64,000 nucleotides of DNA from Lawsonibacter sp. Lineage in GTDB: Bacteria; Bacillota; Clostridia; Oscillospirales; Oscillospiraceae. A model generated the notes under the pieces. That model was not told the origin of the DNA and did no database searches. It saw only the letters and a list, made by a program, of their open reading frames with translations. The stretch covers positions 54,741 through 118,740 of the forward strand of contig JAAWSG010000001.1 of NCBI GenBank assembly GCA_022801435.1, in the 5' to 3' direction. Shown one piece after another: positions 25,918 through 34,293 of this stretch (within the stretch, counting starts at the first letter, position 1; every line of letters begins with the position of its first letter). A program made the position numbers and the translations under genes.

Positions 25918-26376
25918 ATGAAATTGGCCAACGCATTGTCCCAGCGGTCGGAGTTGCAGACCCGTATCCGCCAGCTGGAGACCCGGCTGTACAACAACGC
26001 CCAGGTCCAGGAGGGGGAACAGCCCGCCGAGGACCCCCAGGAGCTGCTGCGGGAGCTGGAGGAGGACTACGCCCGGCTGGAGGGGCTGATCTCCGCCGTC
26101 AACCGGACCAACAACGCCACCCGGCTGGAGAGCGGGGCCACCCTCTCCGACCTGCTGGCCCGCCGGGACTGCTTGAAGGGAAGGCTGAATATTCTGCGCA
26201 ATTTCCTCAGCAACGCCAGCGCCCTGGTCCACCGCCACACCGCCAGCGAGATCAAGGTGAAAAGCACCGTCAGCGTCCGCCAGCTGCAAAAACAGGTGGA
26301 CGGGCTGGCTAAGGAGCTGCGGCAGCTGGAGGAGACCATCCAGGAGAAGAACTGGACCACCGAGCTGCTAAAATAA
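25918..26376 (+). CDS. DIP1984 family protein
   Basis: This 152-residue, mainly helical protein with heptad patterns matches the DIP1984 (septicolysin-like) family: it opens MKLANALSQRSELQTRIRQL, has NRTNNATRLESGATLSDLL near 60-78 and ends with a long coiled coil. The family's function is not established. It follows the SHOCT-like gene by four bases. No terminator is evident after it. Confidence 0.85.
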   Translation: MKLANALSQRSELQTRIRQLETRLYNNAQVQEGEQPAEDPQELLRELEEDYARLEGLISAVNRTNNATRLESGATLSDLLARRDCLKGRLNILRNFLSNASALVHRHTASEIKVKSTVSVRQLQKQVDGLAKELRQLEETIQEKNWTTELLK

Positions 26377-26720
26377 GCGTTTTGGTTGCGTGAACAGTGG
26401 GTGTCAAGCTCTGGGGCCAGAGCCATCAGGCCACCTCATGGGAGCGGGCGGGACCTCGCTTCGCTGGGTTCGAATCCCGGCTTTTTATCAGGTCCGTTTG
26501 CGTTACACCGGTATCCTTATGTCTTCGAGACACTTTTTATTATGACCGGACATCAGGTTCACGCGGGTGGGTTTGGGGAAGTTTTGAATACAAAAAGTGC
26601 GGTCAAGTGTTTTGGCCGCGCTATATCATTGGAGATAAAAGTAAAAAGCTATTTGACATTTCAGCGGATTTCATGTACTCTTGGAGGTGGAAATGGAGTC
26701 GTGCGTAAAAAGGAGCAACT
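26377..26720. other. Gene-free 344-base gap before rnhA
   Basis: I see no convincing coding sequence here. At 26464-26484 a T-arm-like sequence (GGGTTCGAATCCC) occurs, but no matching acceptor stem, D arm or anticodon arm can be folded around it. The last 70 bases hold the rnhA promoter. The remainder shows nothing I can assign. Confidence 0.5.
26653..26681 (+). promoter_or_regulatory. rnhA promoter
   Basis: TTGACA, a 17-base spacer and TACTCT lie 39 bases before the rnhA start codon. Confidence 0.65.
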
Positions 26721-27158
26721 ATGAAAACTGTTACCATCTACACTGACGGAGCCTGCTCCGGGAATCCCGGTCCCGGGGGCTGGGGAGCGATCCTGATGTA
26801 CAACGGCCACAGGAAGGAGCTGTCCGGCGGAGAGGCTCAGACCACCAACAACCGCATGGAGCTCACCGGGGTCATCGCCGCTCTGGAGGCGCTGAAGGAG
26901 GCCTGCGTGGTGGAGCTCTACTCAGACAGTAAGTACATCATCGACGGCCTGGGCAAGGGCTGGGCCAAGGGCTGGCGGGCCAGAGGATGGGTGAAGTCAG
27001 ATAAAAAGCCCGCCCTCAACCCCGACCTGTGGGGGAAACTGTTGGATTTGTGCGAACAGCATACCCTTCATCTCCACTGGGTCAAGGGCCACGCGGAAAA
27101 TGAGTTCAACAACCGCTGTGACCAGCTGGCCGTGGCGGAGAGTCAGAAATTCAAATAG
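26721..27158 (+). CDS. rnhA: Ribonuclease HI
   Basis: The 145-residue enzyme cuts RNA in RNA-DNA hybrids. The four metal-binding residues are present: D9 ([15 protein letters not shown]), E47 (NNRMELTG), D69 (YSDSKYI) and D134 (NNRCDQLA), with the catalytic H124 in VKGHAENE. The basic handle region [18 protein letters not shown] is present. AAAAGGAG stands five bases before the ATG. It forms its own transcription unit, closed by the terminator at 27173. Confidence 0.97.
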   Translation: MKTVTIYTDGACSGNPGPGGWGAILMYNGHRKELSGGEAQTTNNRMELTGVIAALEALKEACVVELYSDSKYIIDGLGKGWAKGWRARGWVKSDKKPALNPDLWGKLLDLCEQHTLHLHWVKGHAENEFNNRCDQLAVAESQKFK

Positions 27159-27172
27159 CGGCGCTGAGATGA

Positions 27173-27216
27173 AAACGCTGCCTCCCCGGCAGAGATGGGG
27201 AGGCAGCGTTTTTTTG
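27173..27216. terminator. Bidirectional terminator between rnhA and MATE gene
   Basis: The arms AACGCTGCCTCCCC and GGGGAGGCAGCGTT form a strong hairpin with A residues on the left and T7 on the right, serving both converging genes. Confidence 0.9.
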
Positions 27217-27226
27217 TGGGAGGCGT

Positions 27227-28594
27227 CTAGATTTTCTCCGTGGGCAGAAGACTTTTTTTGCGGCGGAGGAACAGGGTCAGGGTGGTGGCGGAGGCCAGAA
27301 TATCCGCAATGGGCTCCGCAATGTAGATGCCCATCACGTTTCCCATAATCCGGGGCAGAAGGATGGCCAGAGGGATCAGCAGGATGATCTTCCGGAGCAG
27401 AGCCAGAAACAGGCTGGTCTTTGCCTGACCCATGGCCATAAAGGCGGACTGACAGGACATCTGCGCTCCAAAAGCCCAGATACCGCCGAAAAAGATTGGC
27501 ATCACCCGGCCTACCAGCTCCACCAGCTCCTGGTTGTTGTTGAAAATCAGAGCGATCTGCTTTGGGAAGAAAAAGACCAGGAGGAAGGAGCAAACGGTGA
27601 TGGCCAGCATGGTTCGGAGTAGCAGACGGAAGGTCTCCCACACCCGGGTGTAGTTTTTTGCGCCGAAGTTGAAGCTCATAATGGGCTGTACCCCCTGGCT
27701 GATCCCCTGGATGGGCATGATTACCATCTGCATAACGCTCTGCATGACAGTGACCGTGGCAACATACAGGTCTCCGCCGTAAAATTGCAGACCCGAGTTG
27801 AGCACCACTGTGACCAGGCTCTCGGTGGACTGCATGATGAAGGGGGCGATGCCCAGCGCGGTGATTTGGCTTACGATCCCCCGGCGCAGCGGCAGGTTGC
27901 GCAGGCGGATACGCAGTCCGGACCGCCCGGAACACAGAAATCCCACCACCCAGCAGGCGCTCACCCCCTGGGAGATGATGGTGGCGATGGCGGCTCCCCG
28001 TACCCCCAGACCCAGTCCGAAGATGAATATGGGGTCCAGAACAATGTTCATCACCGCGCCAATGAGCACGGAGCACATGGAAATCAGCGCCTGGCCCTGA
28101 GCGGTGATGTAGGCGTTCAGGCCCAGAGCCAGCTGAACGAATATGGTCCCCGCCAGATAGATGGAGATGTAGTCCAGAGCGTAGCGGATGGTATCCTCTG
28201 ACGCGCCGAAGGCCATAAGCACCGGCTCCTTGATGACGGTGAAAACGGTCGTGAGCACCGCGGACAGAATGAGCAGCAGGGTGGTGGAGTTCCCAAGGAT
28301 TTTTTCCGCTTCCTCCCGGTTCCCGGCTCCCAGGCGGATGGAGGCCAGAGGTGCGCCTCCCATGCCGGCAAAGGCGGTGAAGGCCGAGATGAGCATGAGT
28401 ATGGGGAAGGTCACCCCCAGCCCGGTGAGCGCGGTGCGGCCTACCTCCGGGATGTGGCCGATGTAGATGCGGTCCACAATGTTATAGAGCATATTGATCA
28501 GCTGCGCCGCTACCGCCGGCAGAGCCAGCTTCAGCATAAGAGGGGTAATGGGTGCGTTTGCCATCGCGTCTTCGCTGTGATGAAATTGTGACAA
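27227..28594 (-). CDS. MATE family efflux transporter
   Basis: The protein of about 455 residues has twelve hydrophobic helices in two halves. The first half opens NAPITPLMLKLALPAVAAQLINMLYNIVDRIYIG, typical of MATE exporters, and the second half shows QGISQGVQPIMSFNFGAKN. It would expel drugs or metabolites using an ion gradient. I chose the TTG at 28594, which has GGAGG nine bases upstream; the ATG at 28564 lacks a good site. It begins the minus-strand block that runs to 45.9 kb. Confidence 0.9.
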   Translation of the reverse strand: MSQFHHSEDAMANAPITPLMLKLALPAVAAQLINMLYNIVDRIYIGHIPEVGRTALTGLGVTFPILMLISAFTAFAGMGGAPLASIRLGAGNREEAEKILGNSTTLLLILSAVLTTVFTVIKEPVLMAFGASEDTIRYALDYISIYLAGTIFVQLALGLNAYITAQGQALISMCSVLIGAVMNIVLDPIFIFGLGLGVRGAAIATIISQGVSACWVVGFLCSGRSGLRIRLRNLPLRRGIVSQITALGIAPFIMQSTESLVTVVLNSGLQFYGGDLYVATVTVMQSVMQMVIMPIQGISQGVQPIMSFNFGAKNYTRVWETFRLLLRTMLAITVCSFLLVFFFPKQIALIFNNNQELVELVGRVMPIFFGGIWAFGAQMSCQSAFMAMGQAKTSLFLALLRKIILLIPLAILLPRIMGNVMGIYIAEPIADILASATTLTLFLRRKKSLLPTEKI

Positions 28595-28620
28595 GGTGTC
28601 ATCCCTCCTGTTTTTCAGGA

Positions 28621-28649
28621 AGTATACCATATTTCCGCCCGTTTGGCAA
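28621..28649 (-). promoter_or_regulatory. MATE gene promoter
   Basis: The minus strand reads TTGCCA, 17 bases and TATACT, close upstream of the TTG start at 28594. Confidence 0.65.
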
Positions 28650-28745
28650 GGAGAGGATGCTCCCTTTTCGGATTGGTGCTGCTGGAAGAAATTTTGAAAA
28701 AATCTGTTGAAATGCCCGAAGTAGTGAAGCTATACCGCCACCTGT

Positions 28746-29624
28746 TTACTTTCTGTAATCATTCCGGACAAAGGGCTCATTGATCTCCTCTGCACAAAGA
28801 ATTTCATATTTGCGAGGATGCCTGTAAGCATTCCCATGAACCTCTTTACGGCGGTAGTTCCGAATCATATCCATATCAAAGACCGCAGTCCATATTCCCT
28901 CTGATTCATCAGCTTCCAGAATACAAGTATCCCTGGAGTCTGAAAGCTCGGGAAGATATGCGACACCATCAAAAGCAGAGGAATGTCCATTGCAGTCCGG
29001 AACATTTACGGGATAATTGCAGGTTGCGATTCCAAGCATATTTTCATATGCCCTTGCCCGAAGCTGAGATAGACGATTTATCTCCATTGGACAGGCGTTT
29101 GGCACAAGTATGATCTCAGCGCCCTTTAGCATAAGAATCCTCGCGCTCTCAGGAAATTCACGGTCGAAACATATCATAGCTCCAACTTTCACGATTCCAG
29201 ATTCCGTATTAAGGTTTGCAACATGGAAACCATCCCCAGGCGTCAGATTTTTCTCCACACCAAAGTCACAGGTGTGTACTTTAGAGTATTTTAGGATTTG
29301 TTTCCCCAAACGGTCAAATAGGATCAATGTATTTCGGGGGCCTGTTTGGCATTCTTCAAGCAGGGTGATTCCAATCGCCATGTTCAATTCATTTGAGAGC
29401 GCCTGGAATGCCTTAACAAACGAATGCTCTGCCGGAATCGCCTCCCTGACCCAGTCAGATACCGGACGGTCATAAATGTGATATCCGTTGCTAAACATTT
29501 CTGGGAACAATGCAACATCTGCCCCCGCCTCTTTCGCTTTGCGGCAAAATAAAATACCTTTCTCAAGCGTACCGGCAAGTGTATCCCGCGCTGCTATTTG
29601 CAGGAAAGCAATTTTCACAGTCAT
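28746..29624 (-). CDS. Carbon-nitrogen hydrolase (nitrilase superfamily)
   Basis: The 292-residue protein has the nitrilase catalytic triad: E42 (LFPEMF), K115 (LKYSKVHTCDF) and C152 (GAMICFDREFPE). It would hydrolyse a small amide, N-carbamoyl compound or nitrile; the branch cannot be fixed. Its DNA is clearly AT-richer than its neighbours, suggesting transfer. The ATG at 29624 touches the GGAGGAGG site closely; a GTG two codons later (29618) has better spacing and may be the true start. It has its own promoter. Confidence 0.9.
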   Translation of the reverse strand: MTVKIAFLQIAARDTLAGTLEKGILFCRKAKEAGADVALFPEMFSNGYHIYDRPVSDWVREAIPAEHSFVKAFQALSNELNMAIGITLLEECQTGPRNTLILFDRLGKQILKYSKVHTCDFGVEKNLTPGDGFHVANLNTESGIVKVGAMICFDREFPESARILMLKGAEIILVPNACPMEINRLSQLRARAYENMLGIATCNYPVNVPDCNGHSSAFDGVAYLPELSDSRDTCILEADESEGIWTAVFDMDMIRNYRRKEVHGNAYRHPRKYEILCAEEINEPFVRNDYRK

Positions 29625-29657
29625 CCTCCTCCCTTGCGTCTCCGGTATAACACACTG

Positions 29658-29686
29658 ATTATAGCATTGATCCTGAACTAGCTCAA
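29658..29686 (-). promoter_or_regulatory. Promoter of the carbon-nitrogen hydrolase gene
   Basis: The minus strand reads TTGAGC, 17 bases and TATAAT, 34 bases before the start codon. Confidence 0.8.
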
Positions 29687-29783
29687 GCTGCTTTCGTGAA
29701 ATTGCCGGAGTTGCATTCCAGCAACCCTTATTTTAAAAGGGACATTTGAAGTTCGCCGGTCAAACAGCTTAAACAGGACAGGT

Positions 29784-30377
29784 TTATTGATTAAATTTCC
29801 CCATTCCCCGCATGAGGCCCAGGTCCATAATGCACTCAATGGCATCGGCGGCCCGCTTTACCGCCTCGTCCACGGTTTTCCGGTCCTCCGGGGAGAACTT
29901 TCCTGTCACCCAGTCAGCCAGGTCATAGTCCGGATGAGGTTTTCCGCCCACGCCAATCCGAACCCTGGGAAACTGGTCGGTTCCCAGGTGGAGGATAATG
30001 TTTTTCAGCCCGTTGTGCCCTCCGGCGGAGCCCTTGGTGCGGATACGGAGCCGGCCCACCTCCAGGTTGATGTCATCGGATACCACCAGGATGCGCTCCG
30101 GCGGGATCTGATAAAAGTCAGAGGCCGGCCGTACCGCCTCCCCGGACAGGTTCATGTAGGTCACCGGCTTCATCACCAGCACCCGCTCCGTTCCCATGTC
30201 CAGCACGTTGGTCAGCGCCTTGAACTTCAGCCTCTGAATGGGTTGATTCAGCCGCTCCGCAAGCTCGTCAGCCACCATAAACCCGATGTTGTGGCGGGTG
30301 TTCTCATACTCGTCCCCCGGGTTGCCCAGACAGACCAGCATCCAGCTCACCCCGCCGGAATTCCGTTTTCCAAACAT
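29784..30377 (-). CDS. pth: Peptidyl-tRNA hydrolase
   Basis: The 197-residue enzyme releases tRNA from stalled peptidyl-tRNA. It has the VCLGNPGDEYENTRHNIGF motif with the catalytic His (H29), MKPVTYMNLSGEAV, VVSDDINLEVGRLR with the catalytic Asp, and GSAGGHNGLKNI. About 12 residues precede the usual start; the ATG at 30377 has GAGGGG upstream, although M13 is possible. prs lies upstream with a terminator between. Confidence 0.96.
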   Translation of the reverse strand: MFGKRNSGGVSWMLVCLGNPGDEYENTRHNIGFMVADELAERLNQPIQRLKFKALTNVLDMGTERVLVMKPVTYMNLSGEAVRPASDFYQIPPERILVVSDDINLEVGRLRIRTKGSAGGHNGLKNIILHLGTDQFPRVRIGVGGKPHPDYDLADWVTGKFSPEDRKTVDEAVKRAADAIECIMDLGLMRGMGKFNQ

Positions 30378-30428
30378 TTCGTTTTCCCCTCTTACCCGTT
30401 ATTTTCAACACTGTCCCCGGCGTATCCC

Positions 30429-30476
30429 GAAAAAAGAACGTCCCTCCGGCACGGCTTGGCAGGAAGGACGCTCTTT
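30429..30476 (-). terminator. prs terminator
   Basis: On the minus strand, AGAGCGTCCT pairs with AGGGACGTTCT (one mismatch) and is followed by TTTTT. It lies 19 bases after the prs stop. Confidence 0.75.
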
Positions 30477-30494
30477 GGGGAAGTGCTCGCTTAC

Positions 30495-31478
30495 TTACCA
30501 GAACAGGGGAGACACAGAGGTCTCCAGATAGATATGGCTGATGGCCTCCGCGAAGAGGTGGGCCACCGAGATGTATTTCACCTTCGGGCACTGCACCCCC
30601 GGCTTTTGGGGGATGGTGTTCAGGAAGACCACCTCGTCCAGCCCGCTCTCATTGATGCGGCGGATGGCAGGTCCGGACAGCACCCCGTGGGTGGCGCAGG
30701 CGGTCACGTCCCGGGCTCCGCCGATATCCACCAGCGCCTTGGCCGCGTGACAAAGGGAGCCGCCGGTGTCCACCATGTCGTCCAGGAGAATGACCCGCTT
30801 GTCCCGCACGTCGCCGATGATGTTCATCACCTCGGAGGAGTTGGCCTTCTGCCGCCGCTTGTCCACAATGGCCAGAGGCATGTTTAGCTTCTGGGCAAAG
30901 GCGCGGGCCCGGGCCACCGAACCCACATCGGGGGAGACCACCATAGTCTCCGCCTTGTCCTCCTTATACTTGCGGTTGAAATAGTCCACAAAGATGGGGG
31001 AGCCCATCAGATTGTCCACCGGGATGTCAAAAAAACCCTGGATCTGGTTGGCGTGGAGGTCCATGGTCAGCACCCGGTCCGCCCCCGCCTTGGTAATCAG
31101 GTTGGCTACCAGCTTGGCGGAGATGGGGTCCCGGGGCTTGGTTTTCCGGTCCTGCCGGGCGTAGCCGAAATAGGGAATCACCGCGGTGATCCGGCCGGCG
31201 GAGGCCCGCTTCAGGGCATCGACCATGATGAGCAGCTCCATCAGCGCGTCGTTCACCGTTCCCGGCATGTCGTCCTTGACAAAGGAGCAGGTGGACTGGA
31301 CCACAAACACATCTGAGCCCCGGACCGTCTCATAGATGGAGGCAAAATTCTCCCCATCGGAGAAAGCGCCTACCTCAGAGTTGCCCAGAGGGATTCCCAG
31401 CTCCTTGCAGATGTCCTTGGCCAGTCCGGGATTGGAATTGCCTGTGAAAACCTTGATGTCCTTCCCATGTGCAATCAT
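30495..31478 (-). CDS. prs: Ribose-phosphate pyrophosphokinase
   Basis: The 327-residue enzyme makes PRPP from ribose 5-phosphate and ATP, feeding purine, pyrimidine, NAD and His synthesis. Motifs are PYFGYARQDRK, the metal-binding DLHANQIQGFFDIPVDNL, VVSPDVGSVARARAFAQ and the PRPP loop VILLDDMVDTGG. Upstream lies the GlmU-C-like acetyltransferase gene (70-base gap), the place normally held by glmU in Firmicutes. GGAGGATAAG precedes the ATG. Confidence 0.97.
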   Translation of the reverse strand: MIAHGKDIKVFTGNSNPGLAKDICKELGIPLGNSEVGAFSDGENFASIYETVRGSDVFVVQSTCSFVKDDMPGTVNDALMELLIMVDALKRASAGRITAVIPYFGYARQDRKTKPRDPISAKLVANLITKAGADRVLTMDLHANQIQGFFDIPVDNLMGSPIFVDYFNRKYKEDKAETMVVSPDVGSVARARAFAQKLNMPLAIVDKRRQKANSSEVMNIIGDVRDKRVILLDDMVDTGGSLCHAAKALVDIGGARDVTACATHGVLSGPAIRRINESGLDEVVFLNTIPQKPGVQCPKVKYISVAHLFAEAISHIYLETSVSPLFW

Positions 31479-31548
31479 TTCTTATCCTCCCAATTTTTAG
31501 GGCCGGCGGACCGGCTCCCGCTCTTCTCTTTCTCCTGTGAGGCCGCCC

Positions 31549-32232
31549 TCATCCTTTACCCTTCCGCTTCCGGTTTTCCGCTGCCCAGCCCGGCTTGACC
31601 TGCTGGCGGGTCCGTCCGACCACCATGGCGTCCTTGGGTACGTCCTGGGTCACCGTGGTGCCCGCGGCGATAAAGGCCCCATCCCCCACCGCTACCGGGG
31701 GTACGAAGTTGGTGTTGCAGCCCACAAACACATGGCTTCCGATGACGGTGCGGTGCTTTTGGAAGCCGTCATAGTTGCAGGTGACCGTTCCGCAGCCGAA
31801 GTTGCACTCCTCTCCCACGTCGCTGTCCCCCACGTAGGTCAGGTGGGCCATCTTGGTTCCCCGGCCCAGTCTGCAGTTTTTCAGCTGGACAAAGGCCCCG
31901 ATTTTGGAGCCCTCCCCCACCACACAGTGGGGCCGGATGTGGGTGTAGGGTCCGATTTGGCAGTCCGTTTCGATGGTGCTCTCCTCGCACTGGGAGGCGT
32001 TGACCGTACAGCCGTCCCCCACTGTGCAGCTGGTGAGCATGGTCTGAGGTCCGATGACGCAGTTTTGGCCGATGACTGTCTCTCCCCGGAGGATGGTCCC
32101 CGGGAGAAGCATGGTCCCCGCTCCCACGCAGACCCCCTCCTCCACATAGACGGCGCTGGGGTCCAGCATCAGGACCCCGGCACTCAGCAGATCCTCCCGC
32201 TTGCGCTGCAGGGCGGCGGAATAGTCGTTCAT
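31549..32232 (-). CDS. Left-handed beta-helix acetyltransferase (GlmU C-terminal half only)
   Basis: The 227-residue protein consists of hexapeptide repeats (VGAGTMLLPGTILRG, VIGQNCVIGPQTML and others), then YVGDSDVGEECNFGCGT and NYDGFQKHRTVIGSHVF with the GlmU-type acetyl-CoA site. Its order before prs and its sequence match the glucosamine-1-phosphate acetyltransferase half of GlmU, but the N-terminal uridylyltransferase half (about 230 residues) is absent. It could acetylate GlcN-1-P with a separate uridylyltransferase elsewhere. GGAGC lies before the ATG. Confidence 0.85.
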   Translation of the reverse strand: MNDYSAALQRKREDLLSAGVLMLDPSAVYVEEGVCVGAGTMLLPGTILRGETVIGQNCVIGPQTMLTSCTVGDGCTVNASQCEESTIETDCQIGPYTHIRPHCVVGEGSKIGAFVQLKNCRLGRGTKMAHLTYVGDSDVGEECNFGCGTVTCNYDGFQKHRTVIGSHVFVGCNTNFVPPVAVGDGAFIAAGTTVTQDVPKDAMVVGRTRQQVKPGWAAENRKRKGKG

Positions 32233-32299
32233 AACAGCTCCTTCTGTCCTCCGGGTCTTGACCTGGCGGACGCCGCATATGTGCGGTATTATACTTAGT

Positions 32300-32328
32300 A
32301 TATTATCAGGCTTTATTTACCATGACAA
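32300..32328 (-). promoter_or_regulatory. Promoter of the acetyltransferase-prs unit
   Basis: The minus strand reads TTGTCA, 17 bases and TAATAT, about 70 bases upstream of the acetyltransferase start. Confidence 0.6.
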
Positions 32329-32388
32329 GAGGAACTTTTCAAAAGGACAAGAAGTGTCTATTTTCTGGCAAAATCTTCAAAAACTTGC

Positions 32389-32426
32389 AAAAGCCGCCCC
32401 TCCCGGCCAGGGGGAGAGGCGGCAAA
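32389..32426 (-). terminator. Terminator after the HD gene
   Basis: The stem GCCGCCTCTCCC/GGGAGGGGCGGC on the minus strand is followed by TTTTGC. It lies five bases after the HD gene stop. Confidence 0.8.
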
Positions 32427-32431
32427 AGCCA

Positions 32432-32935
32432 TCAGGCAGCCAGCGGGCGCACGCCAAGCCGCTCCCGCAGGCGGGAGGGCCGGCAGATGCGGGACAGCTC
32501 CAGTCCCGCACAGACAGTATCCACCAGATCCACCATCCACGCCTCCAGCGACCGGGGCAGCGCGCCGCCCAGGGGCCACATGTGGGAGAGGATGATGTTG
32601 CGCTCCTTGGGGGTCAGTGCGGTCAGAGCGGCGGCGTTCCGGGCCGCAAACCGGGGGTGGTCAAAGCACTGGTTCCCCGGGTGGGCGGATTTGTCCTTGG
32701 AGTCGTAGAGGTACAGGTCGTGGAGCAGGGCCCCCCGGACGGCGGCGCGCACATCCAAATGGAGCAGCCGGGCCACCCGGTAGGTACTAAAAGCCACGAA
32801 CAGGGAGTGGTCCAGGGTGGTGACCGGCCCGTGGTGCTTCCAGCGGCCCATCATCCGCACCTGTTTGGAGTCCAGGAGCTCCCGTGTCAGGGAGAGAAAC
32901 TCCCTCTCCCGCAGGCTCCGCTTCATATCGCTCAT
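32432..32935 (-). CDS. HD domain protein
   Basis: This 167-residue protein has an HD phosphohydrolase pattern: TTLDHSLFVAFSTYRVARLL with H43, then ALLHDLYLYD with H72-D73, and a downstream LSHMWPLGG His. Small HD proteins of this kind act on nucleotides or phosphoesters; the substrate is unknown. The ATG at 32935 has AAAGGA about 11 bases upstream. It follows proA by 96 bases and ends at a terminator, so it closes that unit. Confidence 0.82.
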   Translation of the reverse strand: MSDMKRSLREREFLSLTRELLDSKQVRMMGRWKHHGPVTTLDHSLFVAFSTYRVARLLHLDVRAAVRGALLHDLYLYDSKDKSAHPGNQCFDHPRFAARNAAALTALTPKERNIILSHMWPLGGALPRSLEAWMVDLVDTVCAGLELSRICRPSRLRERLGVRPLAA

Positions 32936-33031
32936 TGGAATCAGTCCTTTCTGCCCGCAGAGGGGCACACATTATCTGCCCCCATCATACACCATTCCGG
33001 GGAAAAAGTCATGTGAAAAATTTTTACAATT

Positions 33032-34276
33032 TTAGCGGACCTGTCCTGTGCCTTTTACCACAAATTTGAAGGAACACAGCTCCGCCAGCCCCAGAGGACC
33101 CCGGGCGTGCAGCTTCTGGGTGGAGATGCCCATCTCACAGCCCAGGCCGAACTCCCCGCCGTCGGTGAACCGGGTGGAGGCGTTCCAGTACACGGCGGCG
33201 CTGTCCACCTGTCTCAGAAAGCACCGGGCCGCGGCCTCGTCCTCCGTCACGATGGCCTCCGAGTGCCCCGTGGAGTGGTCCGCGATATGGTTTGCCGCGG
33301 CCTCCAGAGAGTCCACCACCCGGACTGCCAAAATGTAATCCAAAAACTCGGTGTCAAAGTCCTCCGGGCCGGCGGGGGTCCCGTCAATGAGCCCTGCCGC
33401 CGCTGGGTCCAGCCGAAGCTCCACAGGGTGCTCCCCCCGGCGGGTCAGCCGCTCCCTCAGTCTGGGCAGGAATTTTTCCGCAACCTCCCGGTGGACCAGG
33501 CACACCTCAGCGGCGTTGCACACGCTGGGACGGGAGCACTTGGCGTTCTCCACAATGTCCAGCGCCATGTCCAGATTTGCTCCTCTGTCCACGTAGATGT
33601 GGCAGATTCCCGTCCCTGTCTCCAGTACGGGGACGGCGGCGCTGTCCACACAGGCCCGGATGAGTCCCGCGCCCCCCCTGGGAATGAGCAGGTCCACCAG
33701 CCCCCGGGCGGCCATCAGCTCGTTGGCGGAACCCCGGGAGGTGTCCTCCACCAGCTGGAGGGCGTCCTGGTCCAGTCCGGCAGCGGCCATCCCCTCCTTC
33801 AAAGCGGACACAATGGCGGCGGCGGAGCGGTGAGCCTCCCTGCCGGCGCGCAGCACGCAGGAGGAACCCGCCTTCAGGGCCAGGGCGGCGGTGTCCGAGG
33901 TGACATTGGGCCGGCTCTCGTAGATGATGGCGATCACCCCCATGGGGACGGTGGTCTTCTCAATGACCAGCCCATTGGGGCGCTCCACCCGGCTGAGGAC
34001 CACCCCCACCGGGTCGGGCAGCGCTTCCACCTCCCGGATGCCCGCCCCCATGGCGGCGATCCGCTCTGGGCTGAGGGCCAGGCGGTCCAGCATGACCTGG
34101 GAGATGGTCCCCCGGGCCGCCTCCAGGTCCAGGGCGTTGGCCGCTAAAATCTCCCCGCTGTGGTGCTCCAGAGCGTCCGCCATGGCCAGCAGCGCCCGGT
34201 TTTTCGTTTTCGTATCCGCCAGAGCCATGGTCCCCTTGGCGGTTTTGGCTCTCCGCAGAAGTTCCTGTGTGGTCAT
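33032..34276 (-). CDS. proA: Glutamate-5-semialdehyde dehydrogenase (gamma-glutamyl phosphate reductase)
   Basis: The roughly 414-residue NADPH enzyme carries out the second step of proline synthesis. Features are the [18 protein letters not shown] segment, [10 protein letters not shown], the catalytic Cys in [14 protein letters not shown], and [15 protein letters not shown] near the C-terminus. I prefer the ATG at 34276; one at 34288 sits too close to the AAGGA. It lies 17 bases downstream of the SMI1/KNR4 gene and away from proB (38.1 kb), so the usual proBA pairing is split. Confidence 0.96.
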   Translation of the reverse strand: MTTQELLRRAKTAKGTMALADTKTKNRALLAMADALEHHSGEILAANALDLEAARGTISQVMLDRLALSPERIAAMGAGIREVEALPDPVGVVLSRVERPNGLVIEKTTVPMGVIAIIYESRPNVTSDTAALALKAGSSCVLRAGREAHRSAAAIVSALKEGMAAAGLDQDALQLVEDTSRGSANELMAARGLVDLLIPRGGAGLIRACVDSAAVPVLETGTGICHIYVDRGANLDMALDIVENAKCSRPSVCNAAEVCLVHREVAEKFLPRLRERLTRRGEHPVELRLDPAAAGLIDGTPAGPEDFDTEFLDYILAVRVVDSLEAAANHIADHSTGHSEAIVTEDEAAARCFLRQVDSAAVYWNASTRFTDGGEFGLGCEMGISTQKLHARGPLGLAELCSFKFVVKGTGQVR

Positions 34277-34293
34277 ATTGTTCACCATTCCTT

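Noticed and set aside
26455-26500. tRNA-like T-arm (GGGTTCGAATCCC) in the gap before rnhA
   Set aside because: No acceptor stem, D arm, anticodon arm or CCA end can be folded around it; probably chance or a remnant too short to call.
26386-26724. Possible gene in the gap before rnhA (112 codons)
   Set aside because: It has no ribosome site, overlaps the rnhA promoter and shows no domain.
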